Origin: Xestospongia bergquistia
Taxonomy: Eukaryota; Porifera; Demospongiae; Haplosclerida; Petrosiidae
NCBI GenBank assembly: GCA_963965975.1
Contig: OZ014417.1
Coordinates: 2,523,821 to 2,587,820 of the forward strand
Direction: 5' to 3'
Length of the DNA: 64,000 nucleotides
Part shown: one piece after another, positions 51,501-64,000 of the stretch
Layout: each line of letters begins with the position of its first letter
Position numbering within the stretch: the first letter of the stretch is position 1
Notes under the pieces: model-generated
Told to the model about the DNA's origin: nothing
Seen by the model: the letters and a program-made list of their open reading frames with translations, nothing else
Databases searched by the model: none
Made by a program: the position numbers and the translations under genes

Positions 51501-51954
51501 ATGAGAGTAGAGTATGTTATGAACAATATAGTCAATCATGTGATACTGTACTAGAGTTTGCTTGTATATATGATACTGACTATTGGTTATAGTCTTATAG
51601 ATGCATTGATTGAAATAACATTTTTCTCTTACTCATGGTTTGAATAATTGGTCAATAAAAAGCAAAGATTTAGGTTTATGATGCATAGCTTTCTAAAAAA
51701 AACATTATATTATTTATAACTCTTCATAAAAGTGCACTTGTACTTGTATGGTGTGTGCCCATCTTAATTTAAAGTATTAAAGGTGGAGAGTTTGGACCAG
51801 ATATACAGTGTATTTCCTTATATAGATATACCTAGGAGCATTAAGCCACATTCAATAGTAGCATTTTTTGCCTTACATTGGTTGCTGATTAGTATATGTA
51901 AATTAAATAAATACCATACTTCTCATTCACAAAGATTTAATCCAAGAGATTATT

Positions 51955-52021
<67 letters not shown>

Positions 52022-52183
52022 TAATATATATAAGCATTTTAAGCATTTGAGGGATTTTGCACACCATATAACTTTTTTATTTCTTCACAGGGATTGTTTC
52101 TTAGTATGGATGATTTGGATGTGAGGCTAACAATTTTGACTACTAAACTAAGAAGGCTAGGAAGAGAGTATTTGTATGACTAA
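48538..52183 (+). CDS. Gamma-butyrobetaine dioxygenase-like, copy 1
   Basis: Twelve exons give 415 aa. Fe(II)/2-oxoglutarate oxygenase of the BBOX1/TMLHE group (carnitine synthesis). The N-terminal zinc-binding domain shows WLRHNCQCMECLSPEG followed by HSGHFPIQWLSE. The catalytic domain shows GMSLVHNVPTTEEG, the H-x-D iron pair in SLHSDQSF, PPGVMMLH, GGETILLDAYPIVEELR, and the distal iron histidine in VDNCRVLHGRTNF, then GGVRHMMG. Exons: 48538-48832, 49781-49899, 49955-50013, 50253-50328, 50379-50426, 50477-50601, 50718-50861, 50920-50980, 51029-51082, 51128-51196, 51265-51369, 52091-52183. The N-terminus (Arg/Ser-rich, MASRFMSSIVSRP) could target mitochondria. Whether the substrate is gamma-butyrobetaine or trimethyllysine is not clear. 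Tandem with copy 2. Confidence 0.88.
51957..52017. repeat. (TA)n microsatellite
   Basis: Pure TA run in the last intron of the first BBOX-like gene. Confidence 0.95.
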
Positions 52184-53058
52184 GTAGTGTTGGCATAGCT
52201 CTTCTTTCAAATAGTCTTATATATCCTCTTTTATACATCCATGAATGTCACTTCCTGCTTTTTGACTTTCTTATAATTTTATTTTTGAACTTCTGATTTT
52301 CTGAAGTTTTGACTTTTTGATCATAACATAGGTAATTGTTATATTTTCCATTTTTTGTATTTCTGAACTTTTGCCATTTTTACACGAAAACGTATAGAAA
52401 GGTAGAATGCCCACGAAATTACAATGGTTCCCAAGAATACTTCTCTTAACAACTTCAACAATGATGAGTAAACACTTATTTATATTACGCGTATTTACGA
52501 TGAAAGTGGGTGGGGTTAACTCTAATGATTGCTGCGCAATTTGCCGATATCAAAATTAAAATCGTTTAGTGAAAGGAGTGAAATTATGGTTCATAGAAAC
52601 GTTCTTACTGTGATACCCGAAGGTCTTACTAAGTTACTTTGAGGAAATGCTTAGTGACTGTGAATTCGACGATGACTGCATGATGGCTTCACCACAGATG
52701 AAGTTGAGGATGACAGAATTTCACCTAGCCCCAATTCTGTTATGTTTTGCTTACCTAATGAATTTCAAAGAGATATGAACTAATTCAGTATGAGATTTTC
52801 AAGTTACAAATCTAGGTGAAATGAACGCAAAAGAAATTATAGTACGAAAACCTTTTTTCGTGTTGACACAACCTACACACTCTAAGAGTAGAAATAGGAA
52901 ACATTATAAAGAAACTGACCTGTCCAAAATAGAGCGTAGAGCTCCATTATCTCAATAAAACTTCGGTAATCACGTGAATTTGGCTACATAGAGGGAATTA
53001 ATATTGATAAATTTGATTAAAGTAGTTAAAAAAGGAGTGGGCGTCTGGGCGATCGAAA
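52184..53058. other. Spacer between the BBOX-like genes with a possible exon relic
   Basis: Mostly AT-rich. Between about 52670 and 52958 the base composition is less extreme. One plus frame reads FTTDEVEDDRISPSPNSV, and 52821-52958 is an ATG-to-stop frame of 45 codons (MNAKEIIVRKPFFVLTQPTH, later basic). These look like exons of a lost or unrecognised gene but cannot be joined or named. Confidence 0.3.
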
Positions 53059-56000
53059 ATGTTTTGTTCGAAAGGTTACCTTCGAGTTCTACTTCGCAAA
53101 CCATCTTCAATCAGATTTTTGTCATCCTTAGTAAGCAGACCATCAGGAGTCAATGTTGTTGAAGACGGTAAAAAACTTGATTTAGTTTGGAAAAGGGATG
53201 AAAAGTGGACATTTAATTCCATTTGGTTACGACACAACTGTCAATGTAAGGAGTGTCTGTCTCCAGAAGGTCAAAAAACACCATTTCTGGAACAATCCTT
53301 TCGAAATGCCATCTCTGCTTCATTAAAGATTGAATCAGCACAAATTGAAGGTATAAAAATTAAATAGGAATCAAACCAAACCAACCAGACTAGTATAATT
53401 TCCTTTGATGTAGAGTCTGATTTTAAAGAAACATTATATTATATTTCTCAGTTCATCTTGCAATGTAACAAGTGATGATCTAGCTTTTATACTAAATCCT
53501 GGCTTCATTATGCTTACTTAATCTAATGTAACAGAAATAAATTAAATCCTAACTCTTATTTATAAAGTATTAATTGAACTACGTCTCAATACATATTGAA
53601 ATCTTAACCAATCATTATAAGATTTCCTTATTAATGCTGTATTTTAAAGGAAACATAAATTAGCTAATATATCTATAAGAGTATGCCAGTTATCAAATAT
53701 AGTAAACATTTGTTATTGAATGGGCCTTGAACTAACCGAATATCAAGTATTAGTATGTATATGTTGCAATGGATTAGGAATTAATAAGAAACATTATATT
53801 ATTACATGAACATATTGTTTGGGCCTAATAGCATTAATTCAAATCATTTAAAAATTATAATTAATCTTATGTTATACATAGGAGAAAAGATATCTGTTAA
53901 TTGGGACGCAGGGAAGTGGAGTCATACTGGTCACTTTCCAATCCAATGGTTAAGTGAAAACAAATATCTAGAAAAAAGAAAAAGAGAGTTACCAACTACT
54001 GTGAGCTATAGCTTTAAGAGATAGTTTAATCATTATTTTGCTCTTTGATGTTAGAGAACCCTTCCTAAGATTTCTTTCTTGGATATAAGTGAATCTGATG
54101 AGGGAGCATTGAGGTAAATGAGAATATATATATATATCTACACCTAATGGAGCCTTATCCTCAAACCTACACACAAAGCAATTTTGGACACTCAAGTGTC
54201 CCAGCGTGTGAATGTGGTATAAGATGTTGATATGGCATTATAGAATCTGTTGTGTATGTACATAGGGGTAGGAACCAGGGGGGCTAGGGGGGCTTTAGCC
54301 CCCCTAATGTTGATTAAAGGGGGGCTTAGCCCCCTTAATATTGTTAACAAAATAAAGTTACATGGAAATATATTCATCTGTCATCAACTTTGACAAACTG
54401 GTGAACCAGCTTTCAATACTTCAAGATTTTGTCTGAGTAAGTACAGCAAGCCAAGGAATAAAAAAATTACCAAGGTCAGCACAATTTGTGAAGTAATGTA
54501 CAGTAGCGACTTAGGAAAATTAATATTCACTGAGGTACACAAGCTTTTAACCATTTATTTGACTGTGCCAATGACATCCGCTACAGCAGAACGAACGTTC
54601 TCATCACTTTGAAGACTGAAGAATTATTTAAGGTCCACAATGAATCAAAAGAGACTTAATAATGTAGTACAAATGCACACACACAAGGAGCATATTGATA
54701 AGGTAAACTTATTAAGTGGATTTTGTAACCAGCAATGAAAGACATGCAAACTATTTTGGACATTATTAACGTATTTTATTAGGTCATGTACATATATGTC
54801 ATTTTTTTAATTCAGTCATAATCATCTGTTATCATTTAACATAATTTTACAAGGTTTTCAAACTAAAAACATCTAGGAATGCAACCCCCTGCTCATAGAA
54901 CAGTTATTACTACTAATAATATTTTAGCCCCCCTAATCCCTACTATCTTCCTACCCCTATGTGTATGTATATTGTTAATACTTTCTTGCAAATACTTCCT
55001 TATTAAAGGATTTTATCACAGTATTTATAACACCTTCTATAATTACATTCCAGCACCCACATTTGTCAGACCTTATTTACACACTACTAGTATATATATA
55101 TTATATATAATTCATATTAAGCTTAATTATTTGCTATTGTGCTGATTGGCAGTGTTTTTACAGAGACATTTTATATAGAATGGTAACAAAATTAAATATC
55201 AAGAATGAAGTACATTTGTTGGTATTCCTAAATATCAACATCATTATATAATTATTGATAACCCTCTTTTATGCTAAGTGGAAAATTTATGTCCATGCTT
55301 ATCAAGAATATTATCAGTTGCTTACTAAATGTCATGATGTGGAAGCACAAGACAACTTGATTAACTAAAAAATTCCTTCAATGTGCCAGATATCCTTCCT
55401 AAAGATCACTGCAAAGGGGGCTACTAAGAAAATATAAGCTTTGGTTCATTATGGGTGTTTGTTAATTATTTTTACTAAAACATTTGTCAATTATGTCGCA
55501 TTGTCAGATGTATTATTGCATTTATATTAGATTACTCACAAATATTCAACAGTATGGAATGTCACTTGTTAATAATGTCCCCACTTCAGAGGAAGGTATG
55601 AGAAAGGTACGTACATGTAGTACCTAAAATATGAGTTCTTAAATTATAATGAATTGATTGTATTAGGTAGCAGAGAAAATTGGTCCTATTCATGGTATTA
55701 GTATTTATGGAGAGGTCAGTATGTAATTATTCAAATTTATTGAGACATATTGATGTATTACAGATCTTTCAGGTTATATGTAAAGAGAATCCATTTGACA
55801 TAACTCAAACAAAATCATCTCTTCCACTTCACACTGATCACACATACCGTCAATATCCACATGGAATCTTGATGATACATTGTATAAGGTAGTAACAATG
55901 TTATGTTATATTTCAATCCTAGAATTCAAAACTCATTTTCAGCTCTCGGATCTAGGGATGAGGCTAGCAAACATATTGATGTTAGACAGTGTTGAAACAA

Positions 56001-57565
56001 GTTTGACATGTCAATGCTGCATGATATACCATCAACTATATTTGCATTAATATTACTTGTATACTTGTTCATAATTTACTTACAATATAATTTATTATTT
56101 GCATAGGAATGATGAATGTGTTATTGGAGGAGAGACAATCTTATTAGATGCTTTCCCTATTGTAGAGGAATTAAGAACAAACTATCCACATCACTTTAAA
56201 ATCCTTACTAACATATCTGCTTGTTTTAAGATTAAGACTCATTATGACAAGTAATGACAACTCTTATTTGTGATTATTACTATGTGCTACATTTCTTTTA
56301 AAAGTGATAAATGTGCAGAAGCTGGTTCTTGGGGTCCTCACTTGGAGGTAGATGACTTAGGACAGGTTAAATACTCTATAATAGCTCTCAGAAAATAATA
56401 TGTACATTTTTATAGCTTATAAGAATTCGATGGCACCCTCTGTTTGAATCTGCACACAACATACCAGAGGTCTGTCTTTAAATGTGTAAGATGTTCAATA
56501 TATAGTCAATTATAGGATCAAATGGAGGAGTACTATGAAGCTTATGCTCTCTTATATGATATGATTGAGAATTCAAAGAATAAGGTGATCTGTTAAAGTG
56601 ATTTTATATATCTATCTATATATATATAATCACATATCACTGTGAAAATGGATTGGCTGATTTAACTAATCTGGTCATTTTCATTACATATAATACATGA
56701 TGAGATACTGTATAGTAAATACCATTCTGTTGTCATACTAATATACTAATGAAAAGTCATTTAGTTGATTGTCAGAGTTATGAGATTCTGTTTAACATAA
56801 CTCATTAGACAAAATCCACCTTCAAAATATAGTCTATTTCCTACTTATGTTTGCACTATAGGGTAGGGCATCTGTTGCTTTCTCCCTTAATAGGAAAATC
56901 TGTATCTGTTATTGTCTACACTATTACTAGCACTAATGTCTGGCCGACTATGCTTCTCACTATATGCCATTATGTAGTAATTGCAACAAAAATGACTATG
57001 GATTAGTTAAGTATACCAATCCAATTTACAGTGATTATAGTTGTATGTTTTAATAAATTTTTAAAGTCAGTGTAGATGTTCAAATTAATACAACTACATG
57101 TAAGTACATAATAATATAAGCCACCTTATTAGATGTAACTATCATGATGAGAGAGTGCGTGCAGAATTATGTTGTAGTTTCTTGTCAATAGTATCACTCA
57201 GCCATTTTGTATGCTAAAGCATTGAATATAGAAATGAATGTTATGGCTATTATATACCTGACATAGTTACATGAATTATAACTATTATACTATTATATGA
57301 TATTCATGCAGATTGTTCATCAACTATTACCTGGTGATCTGTACATTGTTGATAATTATCGAATCCTTCATGCTAGAACTAACTTCCAGCTTAATGGAGG
57401 AGTGAGACATATGATGGTGAGATAATGTCCATATTTTATTGTATAATTATGATAACTAAAAATTGATACAGATATGTATATACTATTTTACTTGCACAGG
57501 GATTATATCAAAGTGCTGATGACTTTGCATTGAATCTGGCCATTTTGACAAAGAAGCTGAAATGA
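53059..57565 (+). CDS. Gamma-butyrobetaine dioxygenase-like, copy 2
   Basis: Twelve exons with the same boundaries and phases as copy 1 give 405 aa. Zinc domain: WLRHNCQCKECLSPEG and HTGHFPIQWLSE. Iron ligands: SLPLHTDHTY and VDNYRILHARTNF; GGVRHMMG is kept. Exons: 53059-53350, 53882-54000, 54055-54113, 55531-55606, 55667-55714, 55764-55888, 56107-56250, 56305-56365, 56416-56469, 56516-56584, 57312-57416, 57500-57565. Differences from copy 1 around the active site (HSDQSF versus HTDHTY, WGPHLEVDDLG versus QGTHLEVDNLG) may alter substrate choice. Intron 3 (54114-55530) is enlarged by a hAT element. The start resembles a mitochondrial presequence (Arg/Ser/Leu-rich, no acidic residues). Confidence 0.88.
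54261..54961 (+). mobile_element. Non-autonomous hAT transposon remnant
   Basis: 701 bp bounded by inverted ends CATAGGGGTAGGAA / TTCCTACCCCTATG and an exact 8-bp target duplication TGTATGTA at 54253-54260 and 54962-54969, the hallmark of hAT elements. Subterminal GGGGGGCTAAAG-type inverted motifs occur at both ends. Inside, 54550-54738 reads in one frame as the hAT C-terminal dimerisation region: LTVPMTSATAERTFSSL, stop, RLKNYLRSTMNQKRLNNVV. The single internal TGA (54610) is where the family usually has Arg. The rest of the transposase is missing, so the copy cannot move by itself. Confidence 0.88.
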
Positions 57566-57926
57566 CTATATATATACATGATGTAGCTAATTAATTATAT
57601 GTTGTGCATTTCTTATCACAATCAATTGATCAACATTACTGTCTGCCATGCTAGCATGCCAGGGATCTTAAGTTATGTGTATATATGATATATGTATGTA
57701 TGTATAATATATGCTGTAATGTTAGATAATATGTAAGATTACATGGAGATAAAAATATAGAAGAGCTCATAGGTACTTTTTATGCAGTATACAACACAGT
57801 ATGAATTTATTAGCTAGCCATTTCTGTTTTGGTTTGAGACTACGTCAGCTCACATTTATTATTAGGAGGAGGGCTGTGGTTCACTAGACTAAGTCACACC
57901 TACTAGTACGAGGTCAATCCTTTATC
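57566..57926. other. Spacer before TTC23
   Basis: 361 bp between the BBOX-like copy 2 stop and the TTC23 ATG, with no exon. A TCACACCTACT box lies about 35 bp upstream of the TTC23 start. Confidence 0.5.
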
Positions 57927-60900
57927 ATGGCTACTGACACTCAGCCTGTAGTAACAGTGGAAGCAAAACCAGTATCACAATTTGAAAGAGTTATGGAAGA
58001 AGCACAACTTGAAGAACAACAGAAAAATGTGAGAGTTTATTTAAGTTGAAGTAATTGTACTTCATAAATAAGGAAGTGTCTAGAATACTAGTAATAGAAT
58101 GTTATACTTTAGTGTGAAGTTAAGTCCTGATGTTTAATATTCAGAGTCTATGATGTAATGTTAAAATACAATTAAAGCACACTGTTCTAATAACGTTTTT
58201 GAAGAAACAAGCTGGCAAGATAGTATTTTAACTATAAGTGTGTTTAATTTATTGACATGGTAAGTTGTTATTAACCCAACTGGTTACTGTTGGAAGACAG
58301 CCTTAATACCAGTATGTACATTGTATAATGTATAATGTGTCCTAATCAGATTGTGGATGAAGTAAGTTACAGATGACAACAGCATTTATATTGAAGTATT
58401 TTAGACACAAGGTACCTTAAATAGTGACAAAAGGTTAAAGAATTTTGACAACAAGGCTATTAATATGTAGTGAGAGAGTCCTAAGATTGTTCTAGACCGA
58501 TATCATATTAATACACACACGTGCACATATATAGATATTCCATTGTTTTGTTGCATTGTTATACACAACTTTTAAAACTGCTAAATGAAATATGTTAGCT
58601 TTGTTTAACTGGTGCTTTGATGGTTTAAAACAGCTGAAATTTAGTTTTCATGATTACAATATTACTTTAATTATTTCCTCTACTTGATATTATTATATAA
58701 ATGTAATTATAGGGAGAAAAGGCGGTTGATTGTTGGATAAGAGCGGCTGCATTAGCTCGTATTATATATGGAAGTAGTCACTGGTATTATGCCATGTGTC
58801 ATATTAAAACAGCACAATGTTACTTGGAATTACTAGGTAATGGAATCACATACACATGTAGGTACTCCACATTATCTAAATGACTCCACATGAATCAGTT
58901 TTATAGAGTTAATTATAAGTTTTCTAAAGTATGCTTTTACTGATTGAACCAACTTCCTACCTAAATAAGGAGACAGTCTATATATAGCGATATTTATATA
59001 TTATCAAGATAGCATTCTCTATAATTTATATATTATCAAGATAACATTCTCTATATACAGGGTTACATGATCAAGCATTACAACATTCTACTGAAGGACA
59101 ACAAATCATTGAGTCACTACCTCATCATTTAAGAACATCACATGATGCTATCCATATTTTAGCTAGTGCATACTGTATTACAGGACAAGTTCAGATCAAT
59201 AAAGGACAGTATCCAATTACTGTAACTATATTGAATTTATATAAGGTCTATATCCTATGTTATATATACTGTAAGTATGTAAGGGAACAATTATGTGTGC
59301 ATTACCTCTAACATTAATGAATATTAAATTAAGTACATTTCATGGTATTTAATATAATGACAGATGTATATTTGATAACTATGTAATATAAGAATATTTC
59401 AACCTATACATGTTATAAGTTAACTCAATCAGTTTATCTGATGCTGAGCAATCATTGAAGAAAGCAGAGAAGCTCTTTGATCAATATAGTAAAATTAATG
59501 ATGAGAAAGAGACTGATAGGTTACTGGATATGAAGATTGCCTGGGCTCTTGGAAAGTAGACACACATCAAACCAGGGAACATAAGTTAGTTCTATCTTTA
59601 TTTTATTTAGACTATATATTAAACAAAGGAAACATGATTCATCTAAAAGTTATTTTGAAGAAGTGAGAATATACTTGCATTTTATTGACAACATTATACA
59701 CATCTGATCTAGGCTCTTCAGTTATGTAAGCAATTATATATGAAGTCTCAGTATGAAATAATGCTATTAAAAGATCTATCAGATGTAAGGTTGAAATAAT
59801 TACATGTACTTGTTTATGATCAATGTATTGTCTATTATGATTAAAAGGTAGCTATTTGTCAATGTGAACATGACACTGCTATTAAGTATCTTGAAGTAGC
59901 AAAAGGAATTGTAGAGGATAAGTGAGTATTACATATAGGTTATTTTTATTTGTTATCCCTGTCTCTCACAAACACATACATAGGTATGATAAAATGTCTG
60001 AAGAGACAGCTGATGTTTTGTTCAAAATAGGTAAAGTCTATATGACAGTAGTTAATAAAGGGCTTGATACTATAGGAGATACAGGTAAATTTCACTTTAT
60101 ATATTGTTACATGTAATTATAGAGCTCTTGTCTATAGCTACTAAAGGTGAAGAAATGCTATGGAGTGCTCATAATATATCTCTGTTAGTAAAAGGTCCTT
60201 CATATCCAATGACATTAGCAATACAGGTACATTTCATTATATAGGATTAGTCAGTTGTATATTTGGGACTTCTTTTAGTAGTAGTGTTATAGGATTGTCC
60301 TGAAATATACGGTAATTTTGTAATCATGATTGATTTTTTACCTTGCACGCAAGAATGCCAGAAGGTTTATCTAGTCTTATATTATTGTGTACATTGTATA
60401 AGTAGAGTATAGCTAGGTTATAGCACGGTAATTATTTGACTGTCTTTGCTGGCGCCTATAGATTCTGCCAACATTATCTCAGATCATTTTGGATATATTA
60501 AATTGTAATATCATTTGCTACAACTTGTATCTTATTGATGTAATGATCTATATTTATATTTGTTAATGTCCCTTTATTCTATGACAACACAAAGATATTA
60601 TTGCAAATGATGTTATTGTGTTTACTTTTTTAGGATGAGTTAATAAAGTTAATGATATTTCAATCTCGACATAAGGTATGTTTTACAATTTTTGTTAAAA
60701 AATTATGATATGAATTGTTAGGAAGCAATAAAACTTCTTAAAGATCTTATCATTAATAAATATGATACTTATGGAGAAAGCAGTATAGAGGTATGTATTA
60801 GATCATAATATAAATACTATTATGAGTGTCAGTTTTGAACTTGTTATTCATATTCATGGTATTTGGATCCATTTTACATGTACACAGCTTATCTCAATGA

Positions 60901-61954
60901 TTTAAATGCATTAGAGAAAGTACTCATCTCTCCAAAGCTTAATAATTATCCTCAACTAAAAGCCTTTTTTTATTAAGCTTCATAATTTTTTTCTAGGTTA
61001 TCTATATCATGATTGCTTTTGCTTGATTTCATCTAGTAATAAAACTATTATTCAGTATTATGATAAAGAACTTGAAGACATTGTGATGTGTTGTTAAAGT
61101 TTGACCATTTTGTGGGAAATATAATTGTTGCACTGTTTAGTATTATATCTGATGTTATAGGTAGCCAGATCTCGTAAAGTATTAGGTTCTTTATATCTTT
61201 ATATTGGAGATATTGTTAAAGCATCAGAAGAGCTCAAAAAGGTCATTCATACACACATATATATAATTATATATATATATATATATATGTGAATATAGTA
61301 CATACATAACCAATGCATATATAAGTCTGCCTGCACATATTACATGAATTGCATATGTGATAACTAGTAATATTTGGATACTGGAATAATTGGATATATT
61401 AGAGGGACTACTATTAATTGTGTATACTAATTTTATCAAATTTAACAAGTACTGTAATAATTGCTAAAATTTATACATACTATATTTTATAAATTAACTG
61501 AGTTGATTTTTTTGTGTCTACTAAATTTGGCATTTAATTCAATTTTATGTTTACGCATTTTATTTTATCAGATATGTCTTAGCAGCTGTAGTACATTAGT
61601 AATTAAAACATAGTGATGACTTCATAACAGTTTCTTATTATCCGCTACTTGTAATTGAAATTACCATTGTTGACTAAATTAACTAATCCGTTTTAAAGTG
61701 ATACTATTTGAATTATCTCATTATTATAGGTGAGAGAGACATTTATTGCAATACTGGGTCCTAATCATCATGACAGTTTTGAGATTAATAAGACACTAGA
61801 AAGTTTGACTGGGTAAATATCAATATAATTTTATGCATTCAGACTATTTCAGTAAATATGATATGAAGTAATATATTGTCTATGTGTACTCAGATCTGGT
61901 GATGGTAGAAAAGCAGAGACAAACAAACCTCGTTTTCAAATAATATCTAAATAA
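57927..61954 (+). CDS. TTC23: Tetratricopeptide repeat protein 23
   Basis: Fourteen exons give 406 aa; human TTC23 is ~447 aa. The best family match is the first repeat: VDCWIRAAALARIIYGSSHWYYAMCHIKTAQCYLEL parallels the human LTRICYGDSHWKLAEAH region. TPR-type helical pairs follow: LHDQALQHSTEGQQI, SDAEQSLKKAEKLFDQ, HDTAIKYLEVAKGIV, SRKVLGSLYLYIGDIVKASEEL, and a last repeat with LGPNHHDSFEINKTLESLTG. TTC23 acts with IQCE/EFCAB7 at the ciliary EvC zone in Hedgehog signalling in vertebrates; a role in sponge cilia is inference. Exons start at 57927, 58713, 59061, 59433, 59611, 59713, 59848, 59984, 60138, 60634, 60722, 61161, 61730, 61894. The exon 3 donor (GTATCC at 59209) is weak. Confidence 0.8.
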
Positions 61955-62379
61955 CTTATGATTTATTATTGCTTATATTTCATTATATTAAATAACAATA
62001 AAAGCATAATACATTAATTATAAGCATAATATGTTTGCAAGTTATGTAATACAATGTTGAAATCAGTCTATTCACTCATGATTAGTGACATCATTGACAT
62101 GGAGTATGTTGAAGTTTATCCATTCGATTGTACTGATTTCCAATCCTTATTATATAGATGTAACTGCATGTTGACTATATTATAACATGTTATTAATATT
62201 TCCCAGGAACTGGCTGCATTAATTATTATAGAGGGTGTGGTTATATTAGCTTCCGCTCACAGGTCCTGTTTTTTCTGAAACGTGTATGTAGTAAGTTTTA
62301 CTTTGGTTAAGTGTTACTTTATAATATATATTTATTTGAAATAATTATTATTTAACTGACAATTTACTGATAATGTTAG

Positions 62380-62624
62380 GTCACAGTCACAGTAACACAA
62401 AAGTAAGTATATACTAGTTAATACTACAATGAACTCTTTCAGATGAAGATTTTAAAATTGGTACACTAGTTACTACACAAGTGTTAAATAGTGCAGACTC
62501 CCTGTTTAAATGGTGGTCTAGGTTTGAAAACAGGGAGACTGTATCAAATTTTGCAACCAGCCTAATAAATGACCTGTCATCTTCTCTTGAGCAAGATAAT
62601 TGTAAGAATATGACAATCTTCTGA
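62380..62624 (+). CDS. Possible small spliced gene or exon fragment
   Basis: A block after TTTCAG at 62442 runs 180 nt open: EDFKIGTLVTTQVLNSADSL, then FKWWSRFENRETVSNF and SSSLEQDNCKNMTIF before TGA at 62624. It is preceded by a 22-23-nt block ending at GTAAGT (62403) that keeps frame (VTVTVTQ). No in-frame ATG was found in the exon further upstream, so the start is unknown. Product not recognised. Confidence 0.3.
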
Positions 62625-63350
62625 CTTTAGTTATAATATTGTCATCAACTGAGTTGTTAATTGGAATTTTCAAATACGGGAAGGTGCGCGAAAGAAATAG
62701 GAAATAGAATGTCTGTCTGTCCTGTAGTCAGTGGCGTACCTGGGCCTGGGCATCAAACTTCACTGATAATTATAATATTATTCATTATTAATTACAACTC
62801 TGCTCATGACATCAAAGACACACCACTCGTGAATACATTTTGAATAATGCATAATGAGCAAACCACTAGTTAAATTTTAATTAACTAAGTGGTGGTTCTA
62901 ATTATTATCATTAGTGTTGAACTTTTTGCAAGAAATAAGTAGCTAGCAAGTACTTTACAATAAATAGTCTTAATTTGAACAATTACATGAATTGACTGCC
63001 GATAACTCCTTTCATAATAATATCTTTATGTAGGCATTTCTTAAATATACATATATGGACTCTTTCTGAATTCCGAACTAGATAACATCAACCATGGCAT
63101 CCATAAGTGATATAACAAGATTAGAAAATGATTGTAATACTCACATGCTCTAAGACATTATATATATAAATAGCTGCACAAGGTTACTCTCTCTTGTAAT
63201 GGCTAAAACCCTATCATCTATTCTCAATTTCCAAAATAAGAAATTACGAGACTATTATCTAAATATCATCAATTAATTTCTTGATAGTGGAGACCTAGCT
63301 AGCTAGCTAGACTACATGAACTCTCTACTAGTAATTAGTAGTGACATAAA

Positions 63351-63353
<3 letters not shown>

Positions 63354-63384
<31 letters not shown>
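63354..63384. repeat. (GT)n microsatellite
   Basis: About 15 GT units. Confidence 0.95.
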
Positions 63385-63385
<1 letters not shown>

Positions 63386-64000
63386 GTCAGGGCTCTCAGT
63401 GTAGCTTGCAATTATAATTATGTATCATACTTTTAAAATGTCCTTGAATTGTTTCCAGTGATATAGCAATACAACTAGTTTATTTGACAGTGAGGTGTCT
63501 CTTATATTATGTTTGTCTAGTGTTATGGGGATACTGATATTAAAGCAAGTGATTGTTGTTTAAGGCTTACATTGCAATAATTGCACTGCATGCAATACCT
63601 GATTGCAGATTGCTATGCTATGTCCAAAAAATTATAAAATTTAAAAGTACTAGATCAAGATATGTCCTTTAATTTGCATATCTATGAAAACTGATTTTTT
63701 AATTAAGCAAAGCTATGATTATTCAGGATTATATAATATATTAGCAATACTATTTGCTAGTGGTTACCATAAAACTACTTCAGTATTACTAGTTTATATA
63801 GCTAATTTTTGGTTGTAATTGAAAGATTTCAATAATCTCTGATTACCAGAATCTCATCAAGTTGATGTTAGCCCAATATTGAGTTACCATAAAGCCAAAA
63901 ACTGGCCTAACTTAATATGTGAAAAGCCAACTAGAAGCCATGTAGTCTTTGTAGTTTATATCCAATAACTGAAATTATGAGGAAGAGGTCGATACTGTTT

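Larger units (their letters stand above)
61955..64000. other. Right flank, no firm gene
   Basis: AT-rich. Contains exon-like segments at 62380-62624 (separate entry), a CAGTGGCGTACCTGGGC motif at 62729-62745 typical of hAT termini but without a partner end in view, and a (GT)n run at 63354-63384. Nothing else supported. Confidence 0.5.

Noticed and set aside
62729..62745. Complete hAT element starting at CAGTGGCGTACC
   Set aside because: Only one end is visible; no matching inverted end or 8-bp duplication found before the window ends.

Overview
The window is an animal nuclear chromosome segment and most resembles a compact demosponge genome of the Amphimedon type. This is inferred from AT-rich DNA, roughly 50-100 nt GT-AG introns, genes packed head-to-head with 58-131 bp between start codons, and the gene families present. 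No operons, rRNA, tRNA or CRISPR were seen. All gene models were spliced by eye. Reading frames close across every junction in the genes given high confidence.

Left third (1-24.2 kb): a PH-domain protein gene (+). Then two tandem copies of a 3-kb block carrying two convergent dCMP-deaminase-family genes and the 3' end of the DEAD-box helicase DDX52. The left copy is all pseudogene. In the right copy both deaminases are open, but the minus-strand one has lost its catalytic glutamate. Next come full DDX52 (-), an intronless cyclin C (-), an Rnl2-like RNA ligase (+), an HPS4-like BLOC-3 subunit with a long proline-rich insert (-), the phosphorylase kinase gamma subunit (+), TIMM22 (-) and UQCR10/QCR9 (+).

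Middle (24.4-38.5 kb): PHAF1/C16orf70 (+), then about 11 kb without an intact gene. That stretch is dominated by a direct duplication of a block of about 4.5 kb (27.66-32.43 and 33.94-38.44 kb). Each copy holds a decayed coiled-coil pseudogene, GC-rich hairpins, repeated E2F-like GGCGGGAA sites and GA-rich minisatellites. The right copy has a 441-bp segment replaced by a patch of about 55 bp that matches sequence elsewhere in the same repeat.

Right third (38.5-64 kb): full-length CHFR (FHA-RING-Cys-rich-PBZ, 20 exons, -), SMIM14 (+), a tandem CHFR paralogue that keeps FHA and RING but ends in a D/E/S/Y-rich tail instead of the Cys-rich/PBZ module (-), the BORC subunit KXD1 (-), two tandem gamma-butyrobetaine-dioxygenase-like genes (+), with a 701-bp hAT transposon remnant (TIRs plus 8-bp TSD) in an intron of the second, and TTC23 (+). 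The last 2 kb holds only a possible small spliced gene and simple repeats.

The genes do not form one pathway. They are mostly housekeeping and endolysosomal genes (HPS4, PHAF1, KXD1, TIMM22, UQCR10, PHKG) arranged around short shared promoters, several of which carry a GGCGTGG/CCACGCC box. The most unusual items are the dead/active deaminase pair, the CHFR paralogue with a swapped tail, the animal RNA ligase sharing a promoter with cyclin C, and the structure of the duplicated repeat block.
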